Shown piece after piece: positions 24,732 to 35,142 of a stretch of DNA of 64,000 nt. Positions within the stretch are counted from its first letter, which is position 1, and every line of letters begins with the position of its first letter. Both the position numbers and the translations under genes were made by a program. The notes under the pieces are model-generated. The model had not been told where the DNA came from. It worked only from the letters and a program-made list of their open reading frames with translations, and did no database searches. The DNA is from Xanthobacteraceae bacterium. Lineage in GTDB: Bacteria > Pseudomonadota > Alphaproteobacteria > Rhizobiales > Xanthobacteraceae. The stretch is taken from assembly GCA_019746355.1 (NCBI GenBank), contig JAIESC010000007.1:140945-204944 (forward strand), written 5' to 3'.

Positions 24732-25595
24732 ATGGGCCCGGCCTCGCCACAGCCCACGCTCCAGCGCCTCCGCGAGACGCTCGCCGCCATCGATCCGAAG
24801 CTCGGCCCGGCCTTGCCGGCCGACGAGCAGCGGGTACAGCTCACCGGTGCCATCGACGCTGTGCTCGGCGGTGGGCTGGCCTGCGGCGCGCTGCACGAGC
24901 TGGCGCCTGCGGCGCCGTTCCAGTTCGGCGCCACCTGCGGCTTTGCCGCGGCGGTTGCGGCCCAAGCCAGCATCCAAGCCAGCATCCAAGCCAGCATCCA
25001 AGCCGGCGTCTCGCGCGGCGAGGTGCTCTGGATCTCGACCGACTTTGCCCGGCGCGAGGGTGGCGGCCCCTATGGTCCCGGCCTCGACCTGTTCGGACTT
25101 GCGTCGTCGCGCCTCCTCGTCCTGGCCGTCGCCCGGCCGACCGACGTGCTCTGGGCGATGGAGGAGGGACTGCGTTGTCGCGCGCTCGCCTGCGTCATCG
25201 CCGAGCTGACCGGCGAGGGCGCGGAGGCCGATCTCACCGCCACCCGCAGGCTTTCGCTCGCGGCCCGCGAGGGCGTCAGCGCCCGCGTCTCCGGCTTGGG
25301 TCTCCTGATCCGCCACCGCGCCACCCCCGGATCAAGTGCGATGCCGAGCGCGGCGGCGACGCGCTGGCACGTCGCCGGCGCCCCGACCCTGCCTGATCGC
25401 CTCGCGGCGCTGAGCGGCGGTCTCGGCCGCCCGCGCTTCGACCTTTCGCTTCGCAAGAACCGCCGCGGCCCGTGCGGCCGCTGGCTTGTTGAGTGGGACC
25501 AGCATGAGCGTGCTTTCCAGCCGGCGCTATCTGTCGGTGTGGCTGCGCCGGCTCTCGACCGACCGGATCGAGCGCCGGCTCGCCGCGCCGGATGA
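24732..25595 (+). CDS. imuA: ImuA, RecA-like mutasome accessory protein
   Basis: This 287-aa RecA/SulA-like protein is part of the SOS-inducible ImuA–ImuB–DnaE2 mutasome that copies damaged DNA. The diagnostic segments are LPADEQRVQLTGAIDAVLGG, GALHELAPAAPFQFGA (degenerate Walker region), GEVLWISTDFARREGG and GRWLVEWDQHERAF near the C-terminus. ATG 24732 is used. A 12-bp in-frame tandem repeat inserts AAQASIQASIQASIQA near residues 77–92, unlike usual homologues. Its 3' end overlaps imuB by 92 bases, so the two are translationally linked. Confidence 0.88.
   Translation: MGPASPQPTLQRLRETLAAIDPKLGPALPADEQRVQLTGAIDAVLGGGLACGALHELAPAAPFQFGATCGFAAAVAAQASIQASIQASIQAGVSRGEVLWISTDFARREGGGPYGPGLDLFGLASSRLLVLAVARPTDVLWAMEEGLRCRALACVIAELTGEGAEADLTATRRLSLAAREGVSARVSGLGLLIRHRATPGSSAMPSAAATRWHVAGAPTLPDRLAALSGGLGRPRFDLSLRKNRRGPCGRWLVEWDQHERAFQPALSVGVAAPALDRPDRAPARRAG
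24964..25010. repeat. 12-bp minisatellite inside imuA
   Basis: Three perfect copies of AAGCCAGCATCC (24964–24999) are followed by one degenerate copy. The unit is in frame and encodes repeats of Ala-Ser-Ile-Gln. The unit length, a multiple of three, allows copy-number change without frameshift. Confidence 0.95.
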
Positions 25596-27054
25596 CACCC
25601 CGCGCGTCGTCATCGCCTCGATCGAGCAGGCGCAGCGCATCGTCGCCATGAACGACGCGGCGGCGCGGCTGCGGCTTAAGCCCGACATGCCGCTTGCCGA
25701 CGCGCGCGCGATGTATCCCTCGCTGCCGGTGTTCGAAGCCGACTTCGACGCCGACCGCCGCCTGCTCGAAGCCATCGCCGACTGGTGCGACCGCTACACG
25801 CCTCTGGTGGGTCTCGATCCGCCGGACGGCCTGTTCCTCGACATCACCGGCTGCGCGCATCTCTACAACGGCGAGGCGACGCTCGCCCGCGATCTCCTGA
25901 CGCGGCTGAAGCAGCAGGGCTTCGCCGTCCGCATAGCGGTGGCCGACACGCCGGGCTGCGCCTGGGGCGTCGCGCGTTACGGCAAGCAGGGCGTCGTGCC
26001 CCGCGGCGGCAACGAAGCGGCGATGCTGCCGCTGCCGATCGCGGCGCTGCGCATCGATGCCGGCACCGTCGCCGACCTGAAAACCTCCGGCCTCGTGACC
26101 GTGGGCGATCTCGCTTCGCGGCCGCGCGCGCCGTTCGTCGCGCGCTTCGGCGCCGAATTGATCCTGCGTCTCGACCAGGCGCTCGGCCGCGCCGACGAGC
26201 CGATCCGGCCGCGGCTTCCGGTGCCGGCGGCGATGGCCGAGCAGCGCTTTCCCGATCCGATCGCGCGCGAGGAGGATGTGCTCGGCTCCATCGAGCATCT
26301 GGCCGGACGGCTCGCCACCGTGCTGGAGCGGCGCGGCGAGGGCGGCCGGCTGTTTCAGGTCGCGCTGTTCCGTGCCGACGGCCTGGTGCACCGGCTCGAG
26401 CTCGGCACCGGCGCGCCGCTGCGCGATCCTTTGCGGGTGCGAAAGCTTTACGACGAGCGTCTCGCCGTGCTGGCCGACGCCTGCGATCCGGGTTTCGGCT
26501 ACGACATGATCCGGCTCTCGGCGATGCTGACCGAGAGAGTGGACAGCGTGCAGACCGGGCTGGCCGGCGGCGATCACACCGAAGAGCTCGCGCATCTGAT
26601 CGACCGGCTCGGCGCGCGCTTTGGATTGCGACGCATCACGCGGCTCGTGCCGCAGGACACGCATATTCCGGAATATGCGGTGGCGGCGCTCCCGGCGCAT
26701 GCGCCGGCGGAATTTCTGAAGACCGAGAGTGAAGATTGTCCGCAGGACTCGCTATTTCCAACGCGTCCGTTGCATCTGCTGGAGCGGCCGGAAATCGTCG
26801 AGGCCATCGCCCAGGTGCCGGACGGACCGCCGGTGCGGTTCGACTGGCGCCGCACCACCCATCATGTCGCGCGGGTGGAAGGCCCCGAACGCATCGAGAT
26901 GCAGTGGTGGCGGGACGATCGCGGCAATCGCCTGGCGCGCGATTATTTTCGCATCGAAAGCCGGTCAGGACTTCGCGCCTGGCTTTACCGCGAAGGTTTC
27001 TACAGCAACGAAAATCCGCATCCCCGCTGGTATCTGCACGGCCTGTTTGCATGA
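25504..27054 (+). CDS. imuB: ImuB, Y-family polymerase-like mutasome hub
   Basis: This 516-aa protein has a Y-family DNA polymerase-like fold but is known in the family to lack catalytic acidic residues; it acts as a hub that binds the beta clamp, ImuA and DnaE2. ATG 25504 starts MSVLSSRRYLSVWLRRLSTD. Later the family segments VIASIEQAQRIVAMN, GLFLDITGCAHLYNGE, LTRLKQQGFAVRIAVADTPG and the C-terminal REGFYSNENPHPRWYLHGLF are present. It lies between imuA (overlapping) and dnaE2 (10-base gap) in one operon. Confidence 0.9.
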   Translation: MSVLSSRRYLSVWLRRLSTDRIERRLAAPDDTPRVVIASIEQAQRIVAMNDAAARLRLKPDMPLADARAMYPSLPVFEADFDADRRLLEAIADWCDRYTPLVGLDPPDGLFLDITGCAHLYNGEATLARDLLTRLKQQGFAVRIAVADTPGCAWGVARYGKQGVVPRGGNEAAMLPLPIAALRIDAGTVADLKTSGLVTVGDLASRPRAPFVARFGAELILRLDQALGRADEPIRPRLPVPAAMAEQRFPDPIAREEDVLGSIEHLAGRLATVLERRGEGGRLFQVALFRADGLVHRLELGTGAPLRDPLRVRKLYDERLAVLADACDPGFGYDMIRLSAMLTERVDSVQTGLAGGDHTEELAHLIDRLGARFGLRRITRLVPQDTHIPEYAVAALPAHAPAEFLKTESEDCPQDSLFPTRPLHLLERPEIVEAIAQVPDGPPVRFDWRRTTHHVARVEGPERIEMQWWRDDRGNRLARDYFRIESRSGLRAWLYREGFYSNENPHPRWYLHGLFA

Positions 27055-27064
27055 GTGTTGAACG

Positions 27065-30000
27065 ATGTCTGCGTACGCCGAGCTCGCCGTGACGACCAAT
27101 TTTTCTTTTTTGCGCGGCGCCTCCGACCCCGAAGAGTTTGTCTTGCAGGCGCGGAATTTAGGGCATTCCGGGATCGGCATTGCCGATCGCAACAGCGTGG
27201 CAGGCGTCGTTCGCGCTTTGACGCAGGTCAGGGCGTTTGCAGAGGAGGAAGAGGAGAAGCGGAAACAGGCAGCCGCGAGAATCCCTCCGGAAACAATCGA
27301 GCCGGCACCGGTAAAACTGGTTGTCGGCGCGCGGTTGGTTTTCTCGGACGGAACGCCGGACATTCTAGCTTATCCGAAAGACCGCGCGGCATGGGGCCGG
27401 CTGACACGGTTGCTCTCACTCGGCAAGGCACGAGCCGAGAAAGGCGATTGCCTCATTGGCCTTCCGGATCTTCTGGAGTTCATCGACGGCCTCAATCTCA
27501 TCGTCATGCCGCCGCCGCGGATTCATGCCGACAGGCTGCACGCGGTTTTGCTCCGGTTGAGAGAGGCGGGGCGAAGACGGGTCTGGCTTGCGGCCAGCAT
27601 GCTTTATCGCGGCGATGACGAGCGTCGATTATCGAAGCTGGCGGATATTGCCGCTGGCGCGTTTGTGCCGCTGATCGCCGTCAATGATGTGCTCTATCAC
27701 GCCGCGGACCGCAGGCCGTTGCAGGATGTCGTGACCTGCATTCGCGAGCATTTGACGCTGGAGGACGCGGGTCGCCGGCTTGAAGCCAATGCGGAACGCC
27801 ATCTGAAATCTCCTGACGAAATGGGGCGGCTGTTTCGCGATGCCCCGCGCGCCATCCGGGAGACGCAGCGCTTTCTCGATCGCTGTCGTTTCTCTCTCGA
27901 GGAATTGCGCGGGACCGAATATGCCGATGAAGCCCGGCAAGGTTATGCAACGCCGCAGGAGGCTCTGGTCGCCTTCTGCGAAGAAGGCATCAGAAAGCGC
28001 TTTCCTGAAGGGATGAGGCCGGATTTGCGGGCAACCCTCGACGGCGAATTGCGTCTGGTCGGCAGGCTTAACTATGCGCCGTTCTTTTTGACGGTGCATG
28101 AGATCGTCAAGTATGCCCGCGGCCTCACGCCGCCCATACTATGTCAAGGCCGGGGATCGGCCGCCAATTCGCTGATCTGCTATTGCCTCGGCATCACCGA
28201 CGTGTCGCCAACGAGCGTCGATCTTTTGTTCGAGCGCTTCATCTCGGAAGACCGCGGCGAGCCTCCGGATATCGACGTCGATTTCGAGCACGAACGACGC
28301 GAAGAGGTCATCCAGCACATCTACGAAAAGTACGGCCGCGAGCGCGCAGGCATTGCCGCGACCGTGATCCGCTACCGGGGCCGCAGCGCCATCCGTGAGG
28401 TGGGAAAGGTGTTCGGCCTGTCGTCCGATGTGATTGCCGCGCTCGCCAGCACGCTGTGGGGCTGGTCCGACAAAGGCGTCTCGGAAAAAGAAGCGCGCAC
28501 GCGCGGTCTTGACCCGGCCGATCCGCGGCTCAAACAGGTGATGGAGCTTGCTAGCCAATTGATCGATACGCCTCGGCATCTTTCCCAGCATGTCGGCGGG
28601 TTCGTCATCACGCGCTCGCGGCTCGACGAGGTCGTGCCGATCGAAAATGCCGCCATGGAGGACCGGACCTTCATCGAATGGGAGAAGAACGATCTGGAGG
28701 CGATCGGTCTCCTCAAGGTCGACGTGCTGGCGCTCGGCATGCTGACGTGCCTGCGACGTTCGTTCGATTTCCTCACAGCGCATTACAACGAGCCGCGCGA
28801 TCTCTCCTTACAGGACGAGGACAAGGCCACCTACAGGATGATCCAGCGCGCCGACACGATCGGCGTGTTCCAGATCGAAAGCCGTGCGCAGATGTCGATG
28901 CTGCCGCGTCTTCGCCCCGAGAAATTCTACGATCTCGTGATCGAGGTCGCGATCGTCCGGCCCGGTCCGATCCAGGGCAACATGGTGCATCCCTATCTGC
29001 GGCGGCGGGAGGGCACCGATCCGGTGACCTATCCCTCGAAAGTATTGGAGAAAATTCTTTCCAAGACGATGGGCGTGCCGCTGTTCCAGGAGCAGGCGAT
29101 GCGCATCGCCATCGATGGCGCGGGCTTCGAGCCGGGAAAGGCCGACGAACTGCGGCGCGCCATGGCGACGTTCAAGCGGGTCGGTACGATCGGCCGGTAC
29201 CGCGATGAATTTCTTCAAGGCATGCGGGCCAAAGGATATCCGGCGGAGTTCTCGGAGAACTGCTGGAAGCAGATCGAGGGCTTCGGCAGCTACGGCTTTC
29301 CCGAGAGTCACGCCGCAAGCTTCGCCAATCTCGTCTACGCGTCGGCGTGGATCAAGTGCCACTACCCCGACGTGTTCGCGGCAGCTCTGCTGAACAGCCA
29401 GCCGATGGGTTTTTACGCGACCTCGCAGCTTGTGCGCGATGCGCAGGAGCACGGCGTGGAAGTGCGGCACGTGGATATCAACAGCTCGGATTGGGATTGC
29501 ACGCTGGAACACCGTCCTGCGGGCAAATTGCATCAACGCCACGCGTCGATGCGTGCCGACATCCGGACGCAACGCGCGCTTCGTCTCGGCTTTCGCCAGA
29601 TCAGCGGATTTTCCGAGGAGTGGGGCAAGACCATCGAACAGGTTCGCGATGCGGGCTTCGACTCGATTCGGGACCTGTGGCTGCGCACGGGCCTTCCGCC
29701 CACGGCGCTGGAAAAGCTCGCCCAGGCCGACGCATTCGGCTCGCTCGGCCTCAACCGGCGTGACGCGCTCTGGGCGGTGAAGGCGTTGCGGCGTGCCGGC
29801 GACAAGGACGACTTGCCGTTGTTTGCCCACGCCGCCATGCGCGAGATTGAACCCGATATGAACCTGCCGTCGATGCCGCCGGGCCAGCAGGTCATCGAGG
29901 ATTACCGGCACCTGCATCTTTCGTTGCATGCCCATCCGGTGTCGTTCTTCCGAGGCGATCTCGATGCGCGGGGCATCGTCCCGCATGACCGGTTGACGGA

Positions 30001-30520
30001 TGTAGCCAACGGCCGCTGGGTCACGGTTGCGGGACTTGTCTTGGTCCGTCAGCGTCCCGGCATCGGCAACGCCATTTTCATGACGATCGAGGACGAGACT
30101 GGTGTTGCCAATACCATTCTCTGGCCGCGCACGTTCGAGCGCTACCGCCCCATCATCATGGGGGCGCGGTTGATCGGGGTAAGCGGGGTCGTGCAGAACG
30201 AGAAGGGCGTCATTCACATCGTCGGCGAGCATTTCGAGGATCTGACCCCGCTGCTGCTCCGGCTGTCGGAGCAGGCGAAGCACTTCGATCCGTCGATGCC
30301 GGTCGACGAGGCCAAGCGTCCGGTGCAGGGCTCATGGCGTCATCCGCGCCGGACCTTGTCCCCGGTGGACATGGCGCGTGCCGACAATCCCGACCGCTTC
30401 CGTCATCCACGCTCGGGCGATTCGTTCGTCCGGCTTTCCAAGAACAAGGCTGCAATGGAGCAGATGGCGGCCGTCGAGCATGCCGCCCGTGTCATGCCGA
30501 AAGGCCGAAACTTCCATTGA
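27065..30520 (+). CDS. dnaE2: error-prone DNA polymerase III alpha subunit DnaE2 (ImuC)
   Basis: This 1151-aa catalytic polymerase of the mutasome performs translesion synthesis and damage-induced mutagenesis. The N-terminal PHP domain starts YAELAVTTNFSFLRGASDPE. The polymerase active site is in GRGSAANSLICYCLGIT and PDIDVDFEHERREE (catalytic Asp residues near 400). The helix-hairpin and OB-fold regions follow, ending VMPKGRNFH as is typical for DnaE2. Length is normal for the family. It is the last gene of the LexA-controlled operon. Confidence 0.95.
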   Translation: MSAYAELAVTTNFSFLRGASDPEEFVLQARNLGHSGIGIADRNSVAGVVRALTQVRAFAEEEEEKRKQAAARIPPETIEPAPVKLVVGARLVFSDGTPDILAYPKDRAAWGRLTRLLSLGKARAEKGDCLIGLPDLLEFIDGLNLIVMPPPRIHADRLHAVLLRLREAGRRRVWLAASMLYRGDDERRLSKLADIAAGAFVPLIAVNDVLYHAADRRPLQDVVTCIREHLTLEDAGRRLEANAERHLKSPDEMGRLFRDAPRAIRETQRFLDRCRFSLEELRGTEYADEARQGYATPQEALVAFCEEGIRKRFPEGMRPDLRATLDGELRLVGRLNYAPFFLTVHEIVKYARGLTPPILCQGRGSAANSLICYCLGITDVSPTSVDLLFERFISEDRGEPPDIDVDFEHERREEVIQHIYEKYGRERAGIAATVIRYRGRSAIREVGKVFGLSSDVIAALASTLWGWSDKGVSEKEARTRGLDPADPRLKQVMELASQLIDTPRHLSQHVGGFVITRSRLDEVVPIENAAMEDRTFIEWEKNDLEAIGLLKVDVLALGMLTCLRRSFDFLTAHYNEPRDLSLQDEDKATYRMIQRADTIGVFQIESRAQMSMLPRLRPEKFYDLVIEVAIVRPGPIQGNMVHPYLRRREGTDPVTYPSKVLEKILSKTMGVPLFQEQAMRIAIDGAGFEPGKADELRRAMATFKRVGTIGRYRDEFLQGMRAKGYPAEFSENCWKQIEGFGSYGFPESHAASFANLVYASAWIKCHYPDVFAAALLNSQPMGFYATSQLVRDAQEHGVEVRHVDINSSDWDCTLEHRPAGKLHQRHASMRADIRTQRALRLGFRQISGFSEEWGKTIEQVRDAGFDSIRDLWLRTGLPPTALEKLAQADAFGSLGLNRRDALWAVKALRRAGDKDDLPLFAHAAMREIEPDMNLPSMPPGQQVIEDYRHLHLSLHAHPVSFFRGDLDARGIVPHDRLTDVANGRWVTVAGLVLVRQRPGIGNAIFMTIEDETGVANTILWPRTFERYRPIIMGARLIGVSGVVQNEKGVIHIVGEHFEDLTPLLLRLSEQAKHFDPSMPVDEAKRPVQGSWRHPRRTLSPVDMARADNPDRFRHPRSGDSFVRLSKNKAAMEQMAAVEHAARVMPKGRNFH

Positions 30521-30615
30521 TGCAGGAGTCGAGGCTGATCAACCGGAAGAAATTTCTTACGTATCTGGTTGCCGAACAAGCCCCGTTTGTCGTTCGCCCG
30601 AGGGGCTGCCAGCTC

Positions 30616-33600
30616 TTATGCTAGCGACCTGCGCGTAACCGCATAGAGCGTGTCGTTACGTATTGCGTCGGCCTCCTGCGCAGGCGTGACTACGGTCCTT
30701 TTCATGAGCGCTACGTTCGTCCTGGCGCCCACATGGATGACAGCCGAGGCCAACACCTCGAGAGCCTGCGTTGTCTTCTTCTCGTCGGACCATCGCGCGA
30801 CAAGGTCGAGGATTTGATCCCCGCTCCAACCGCTCTCAATGCCCCGATCAATCCAGTGATCAATCCATGGAAACGTCTGTTTGAGAGTGTCGTCGAGATA
30901 CGCTACGGCGCTCGCTTCCGAAAGTTCGCGGTTCCTCCACTCTTCCGACAGACGTCCATCCAGATGCTGGCGACGCAAAGAGTACCATCCGTGCTTGTTG
31001 CATGTGTCCCATAGGTGATGGATGTCGGAGTCGCTCAGGTAATTGAGATACGGAAGAATCGCTTCGATCTGCCGGACCTGATAGAAATCAGTCCGCTCTC
31101 CGTTCATGCCGCGGGTACGGCCTGCTCTCATTGTCAGGTACTGGAACAAGTCCTTAGGCGCATCGCTTTGCTTCACAGCGTCCGCTACAGAAGCGAGAAG
31201 CGCTGGGGTCGCGAAGAATAAGGCAGCGGCTATGTAGTCGTCGGAGTCGCGCAAGCGTGGCCAATGCCGAAGAAGAATAGTCTCTGCCTGGCCAGCAGGA
31301 AGGTTCATGACCATCTCGGACAGAATCCAGTCGGGTCCATCTCCCTTGGGTTCGGATTCTCCAGGCGACGCGACCAGCTTTGAACGCTGGGCCAAAGCGG
31401 CATCCAACGCATCCGTCATTTCGTCGGTCCAGTATTCCCGGCCGAGCTGCCACCAGTATCCGTTGCGATCCGTGCGCAGTTTCTCCAGCAAAGCGGGTAT
31501 TGCGGTTTGGTCCCGGCGGCGCACGCGCTGCCACAGCACCTGGTCGAAAAGAGCGTCGCTTTCCGTGGTGCTGCGAAGAACTTCGACATCGCCTTGGTTC
31601 TTTGTTGAGGACCAGAAGCGCAGCGCGTGCTTGCGGAGGTGCTTTTCCTCGGTTTCGTTTTGCCAAAGCGGCACAAGACGCGCACGCGAGCGCTCAGACA
31701 TCGCCCGGCCTGTTTTGTCCTGTCTGCGTTTGAAGTCATCCGCCGCTCGTGACGAGAACGGCCAGAATTTCCCTGTCCCCTCGACTTCTGCATCACGTCG
31801 CGCAAGTTCACGCACCATGAATTCCACAGCGTCCGGCTGATCCATTCCCTCGAAAAGAATCGTGATGGGCCACTTCAAATCATCCGATTTGGCCCTCTCG
31901 ACAAAATACGGGATCGCTATCTCAGGAGGTTTCCGTTGAAACGCCCACCTGACGCCATACTGGGCAACCTGAATGCGGGGTGAAGCTGAATGCTTTTCGG
32001 TCGTCGTGTCCGGCAAACCGGCCCACAGGTCGCAAACTGGCTTTAGTAGCACTCCCGCTTCTACGACATCGCCACTGCATTCGGCAAAAGCCCAGAGGTA
32101 TTCGACCAAACCTGCGTCCCTGTCGCTATCAGCATCCCAACATGTCTTGATCGCCGCAGAGAGTTCTGGAGCTGCAAGATGACCGGCAAGGCGCAGAGCG
32201 CCGCTGCGCTCCCAGGCGGATAGACCCGGTCGGCGAAGAAACTCGCTCAACGAATTGGTCAAGGTCTTACCGTACCGTCTTTTGACGTGGTCCAGAAATT
32301 CCTCAAAACCTGCAACGCGTGTCCCAAGTTCGGTTTTCTGGCACAGTGCAATCCCACCCATGAGATCGCCATTCCGAAACCTTGCCCGCAACCCGTTCCA
32401 TGACTCATCGCCAAGCTTTTCGGCAATCGGCAGAATATGCGGTCCTTCGCATTCTGCCAGCATCCTCGCGGCTTCCCATTTGAAACATCTACGTGCTCGC
32501 CCGGCGGCATCGTTTGTATCAAGCCACTTCATCACGGCACCGATAACATCCTGATGTGGGGCCTGTGATGGGGACTGCATGTGTCGCAGCGCGCAAAAAC
32601 CGGCAAGTGGGTTTGCATCGACAACAGACGGGATGTGACCCTTCGCAATGAAGCCACTTGCCAACGCGAGGCCGATCACCTCGGCGAAGAACGGGTCTGA
32701 TACGAGGTCGCTCGCTGGCTGTCCGCCCGCCAGCAATTCTCCGAACCCGTCGGCTAGCAACCATTCCCGCACCCTATCGTGACGGAACGTAAGTCGCTCT
32801 CCCGACGACGGGCCGGATACCCGAATGATCTCGCCTTGCTGCACGAGTTGACGAAGAGCTGCGACATCGCCGACCACCTCAGGCCACCCAAGAAGGCTCA
32901 GCCACTCCGGATCGAGCTGGCGTCGTTGCAAAATGCTCTTCGCTGCGTTCCGCAACGCTTTTCGATATTCCGCTGGCGAGTACTCCTGTCTGGTAACCGA
33001 AAGGCGCTGCAACGATGACTCGATAAATTGCCCAATCGTGTGGTCGGCGGTCGGCGCGCTGTCAGGGTCGTGAAGCGCAATCAGCAGAGGGTCGTGACCC
33101 AAGGCTGCGGAAATTGCGGCGGCGTCGAACTCTGAGATCGTGCGGCCCTGACAGGACCGCCGCCGTTGTACGGCGAGCGTTCCTTCGTCCTTTGACAGCG
33201 GCGGAGCGAAGACCGCCTTCGCATTAATTCGCTTCCGGGCATCGTCCGATAGAGATGAAAGGACCTGCGGCCACACGGGACAGATGACCTGCCAGCCATC
33301 CGCGCCCGCCGTTGCGCCTTCCGACCACCGCGCAATTCGTTCGATCAATGACGCTCCACGCCCTGACCGGTTGATATCTTCGACCGTAATCAAGAGCGGC
33401 CGCGCCGGCGTTCCAAGTTGGCGTGCAGCACCGCCGCAACCGGGGGCCAGGGCCGGATGGAGCCTGCGCAGCGCTGTCTCAAGCGCCTGGTCGAGCGTAG
33501 CCGATCCGGCAACATCATCGTCGCCCAGGACAAGCGAGAAGGCACCATTATCCAAATTCTTCCGCAGCCTTTTGTAGCAAGCCACGCTCTTGCCGCTGCC

Positions 33601-34311
33601 CGAGTCCGCGACCAGGAACATAGCTCTTTCCTCATTGCCCGTAGCCAGAACGCGATCAAGCTCCCGCTCAACCCACGCAGCCGGATCGTCAGGGGGGGCA
33701 GTCGCCTCGAGACTCGTCACTGACAGTTCGCGCAGAAGGCTCTCTGAAATCCGCTCCTGCTCTATTCCCAGATATTGCCGCCTGAGCCACTGACCATCTG
33801 GGTCATTATCGAGGAAGTCAGCTATCCGGGAACGCGGCCAGATATCGATCGCCAAACCTGCGGGGACCCCGGCCGCGTGAACATCCCTGACAATTTCCTG
33901 ACCCGGATCCTGATTGCTCGTAAGGACTAGCGTCGCTTTCAGGTCGGGGGTCCTGGTTCGTTCATCGGCAACTATGTCGGCAGTTTTGGTGACATCTCCC
34001 GGAGGCTCAGTCGGCTTTCCGCCTTTGGATCGCGTTTTGACCGTGCCCGGATCATGCAGCCATTTCCCATCTAGGTCTTTGGCCGCCGTTGTGGTGTGGT
34101 GAATGACGATCATATGAGGCGGTACGGCCCCCGGTACGAAAGCGATGCCGTCCACCGGGGACTTCACGGTTTTCCCTTCGGCATTGACGCCGGGATGACT
34201 GACAAGCGCATAAAGCGGATCGGCTTTGCGCAGAACAGCGGTCGCGAGGCGTTCGAACACGCCTTCATCTGTAATGCTCGCCAAAAGGCGTATTGTCTCA
34301 CCGGTCTCCAT
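30616..34311 (-). CDS. large P-loop NTPase, possible STAND-like defence protein (1231 aa)
   Basis: No named family can be assigned with confidence. Residues 1–100 (HPGVNAEGK, SPVDGIAF, HHTTT, KWLHD) form a compact N-terminal domain that may be nuclease-like. Around 155–185 is IDIWPRSRIADFLDNDPDGQ, then a P-loop (VADSGSGKSVACYKRL, near 237–252) and a Walker B-like LLITVEDINRSG near 309–320. The remaining ~850 residues are predicted mostly helical, suiting a repeat-type sensor. The layout effector–NTPase–helical sensor resembles STAND defence proteins; this is inference. ATG 34311 is the preferred start. It is convergent with dnaE2, and its DNA is less GC-rich than the core. Confidence 0.6.
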   Translation of the reverse strand: METGETIRLLASITDEGVFERLATAVLRKADPLYALVSHPGVNAEGKTVKSPVDGIAFVPGAVPPHMIVIHHTTTAAKDLDGKWLHDPGTVKTRSKGGKPTEPPGDVTKTADIVADERTRTPDLKATLVLTSNQDPGQEIVRDVHAAGVPAGLAIDIWPRSRIADFLDNDPDGQWLRRQYLGIEQERISESLLRELSVTSLEATAPPDDPAAWVERELDRVLATGNEERAMFLVADSGSGKSVACYKRLRKNLDNGAFSLVLGDDDVAGSATLDQALETALRRLHPALAPGCGGAARQLGTPARPLLITVEDINRSGRGASLIERIARWSEGATAGADGWQVICPVWPQVLSSLSDDARKRINAKAVFAPPLSKDEGTLAVQRRRSCQGRTISEFDAAAISAALGHDPLLIALHDPDSAPTADHTIGQFIESSLQRLSVTRQEYSPAEYRKALRNAAKSILQRRQLDPEWLSLLGWPEVVGDVAALRQLVQQGEIIRVSGPSSGERLTFRHDRVREWLLADGFGELLAGGQPASDLVSDPFFAEVIGLALASGFIAKGHIPSVVDANPLAGFCALRHMQSPSQAPHQDVIGAVMKWLDTNDAAGRARRCFKWEAARMLAECEGPHILPIAEKLGDESWNGLRARFRNGDLMGGIALCQKTELGTRVAGFEEFLDHVKRRYGKTLTNSLSEFLRRPGLSAWERSGALRLAGHLAAPELSAAIKTCWDADSDRDAGLVEYLWAFAECSGDVVEAGVLLKPVCDLWAGLPDTTTEKHSASPRIQVAQYGVRWAFQRKPPEIAIPYFVERAKSDDLKWPITILFEGMDQPDAVEFMVRELARRDAEVEGTGKFWPFSSRAADDFKRRQDKTGRAMSERSRARLVPLWQNETEEKHLRKHALRFWSSTKNQGDVEVLRSTTESDALFDQVLWQRVRRRDQTAIPALLEKLRTDRNGYWWQLGREYWTDEMTDALDAALAQRSKLVASPGESEPKGDGPDWILSEMVMNLPAGQAETILLRHWPRLRDSDDYIAAALFFATPALLASVADAVKQSDAPKDLFQYLTMRAGRTRGMNGERTDFYQVRQIEAILPYLNYLSDSDIHHLWDTCNKHGWYSLRRQHLDGRLSEEWRNRELSEASAVAYLDDTLKQTFPWIDHWIDRGIESGWSGDQILDLVARWSDEKKTTQALEVLASAVIHVGARTNVALMKRTVVTPAQEADAIRNDTLYAVTRRSLA

Positions 34312-34494
34312 AGTCCCCAAGATAGGTCGAGAAGAGCCAAAATGTCTCGACTAAGCCTCCGCCACTTTTGTGCGGTGCATGAGTCCGGAAGTGGCACTTA
34401 CTCAAGACCCCGCCTCAGCCGCATGAGCGGATAAAGAGTTCTCAGAAGGTAAAACCGGCCAAATCGCAAAAGCCATCCAAAAAGGACGGCCCGT

Positions 34495-35142
34495 CTAGCG
34501 CGGCTTCGTACCGACGTTGAACGATAATTTGTGCTCCGGCTCGGAATCTGCCGGCACGTTTTTCTGCTTCGTGGTGGCGGCGATACCAATTGAATTCAGA
34601 GCGTCGGTAATTGCTCTGGCGGCGCGAGCGGCGTTTGGGCTTCGTGGATGATGATAGATTTCCACGCCTTCAAGGCCACCGAGGATCCATCGTCCTGTCT
34701 CAGGTTGTTTCAGATTCCAACCCCCGACGGTTAGCGCTTGCGAGAGTCGGTTCGAGATTGCCATAGGCTCTCGTAAGTCCCAGAATGTTGTTACTTCGTA
34801 CTCCTGACCAGCGAACGGACGGGCCATCACTATTAGTTCGCCAAATTGCCTGTCCGAGATAGAGCGATCCGCTAGGCGCTCTTCGATTTTTACCCTCGCT
34901 AGTTTTTCTTCCTCTGCTTTCTGATTTGCTTCCGCGGCGCGTGCGTTCGCTTCTGCAATTTTTTCGTCTGAAATACGTTGGCGTTCGGCTGCAGCTTCTT
35001 CTTTCTGGGTACTTAATTCGGACTGCCACCGGCTGTGTGTCCACGCGGCTGCAAAACTAATGACGCCGATGAATGCGGTTGCTGCTACGCCCCAAATTCT
35101 GATTTCGTTTGCCCACCAAACTTTGTCAGGGAGGTCCATCAT
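34495..35142 (-). CDS. membrane-anchored coiled-coil protein, 215 aa
   Basis: There is one N-terminal transmembrane helix (IWGVAATAFIGVISFAAAW, about residues 16–34), then a long charged coiled coil rich in Ala/Glu/Lys/Arg (about 40–92), then a globular C-terminal domain (FGELIVMARPFAGQEYEVTT, later GWNLKQPETGRWILGG and YHHPRSPNAARAA). No catalytic motif is visible. It lies in the accessory island between the large NTPase gene and another membrane protein, all on the minus strand with gaps of about 180 bases. Whether the three act together is unknown. Confidence 0.55.
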   Translation of the reverse strand: MMDLPDKVWWANEIRIWGVAATAFIGVISFAAAWTHSRWQSELSTQKEEAAAERQRISDEKIAEANARAAEANQKAEEEKLARVKIEERLADRSISDRQFGELIVMARPFAGQEYEVTTFWDLREPMAISNRLSQALTVGGWNLKQPETGRWILGGLEGVEIYHHPRSPNAARAARAITDALNSIGIAATTKQKNVPADSEPEHKLSFNVGTKPR

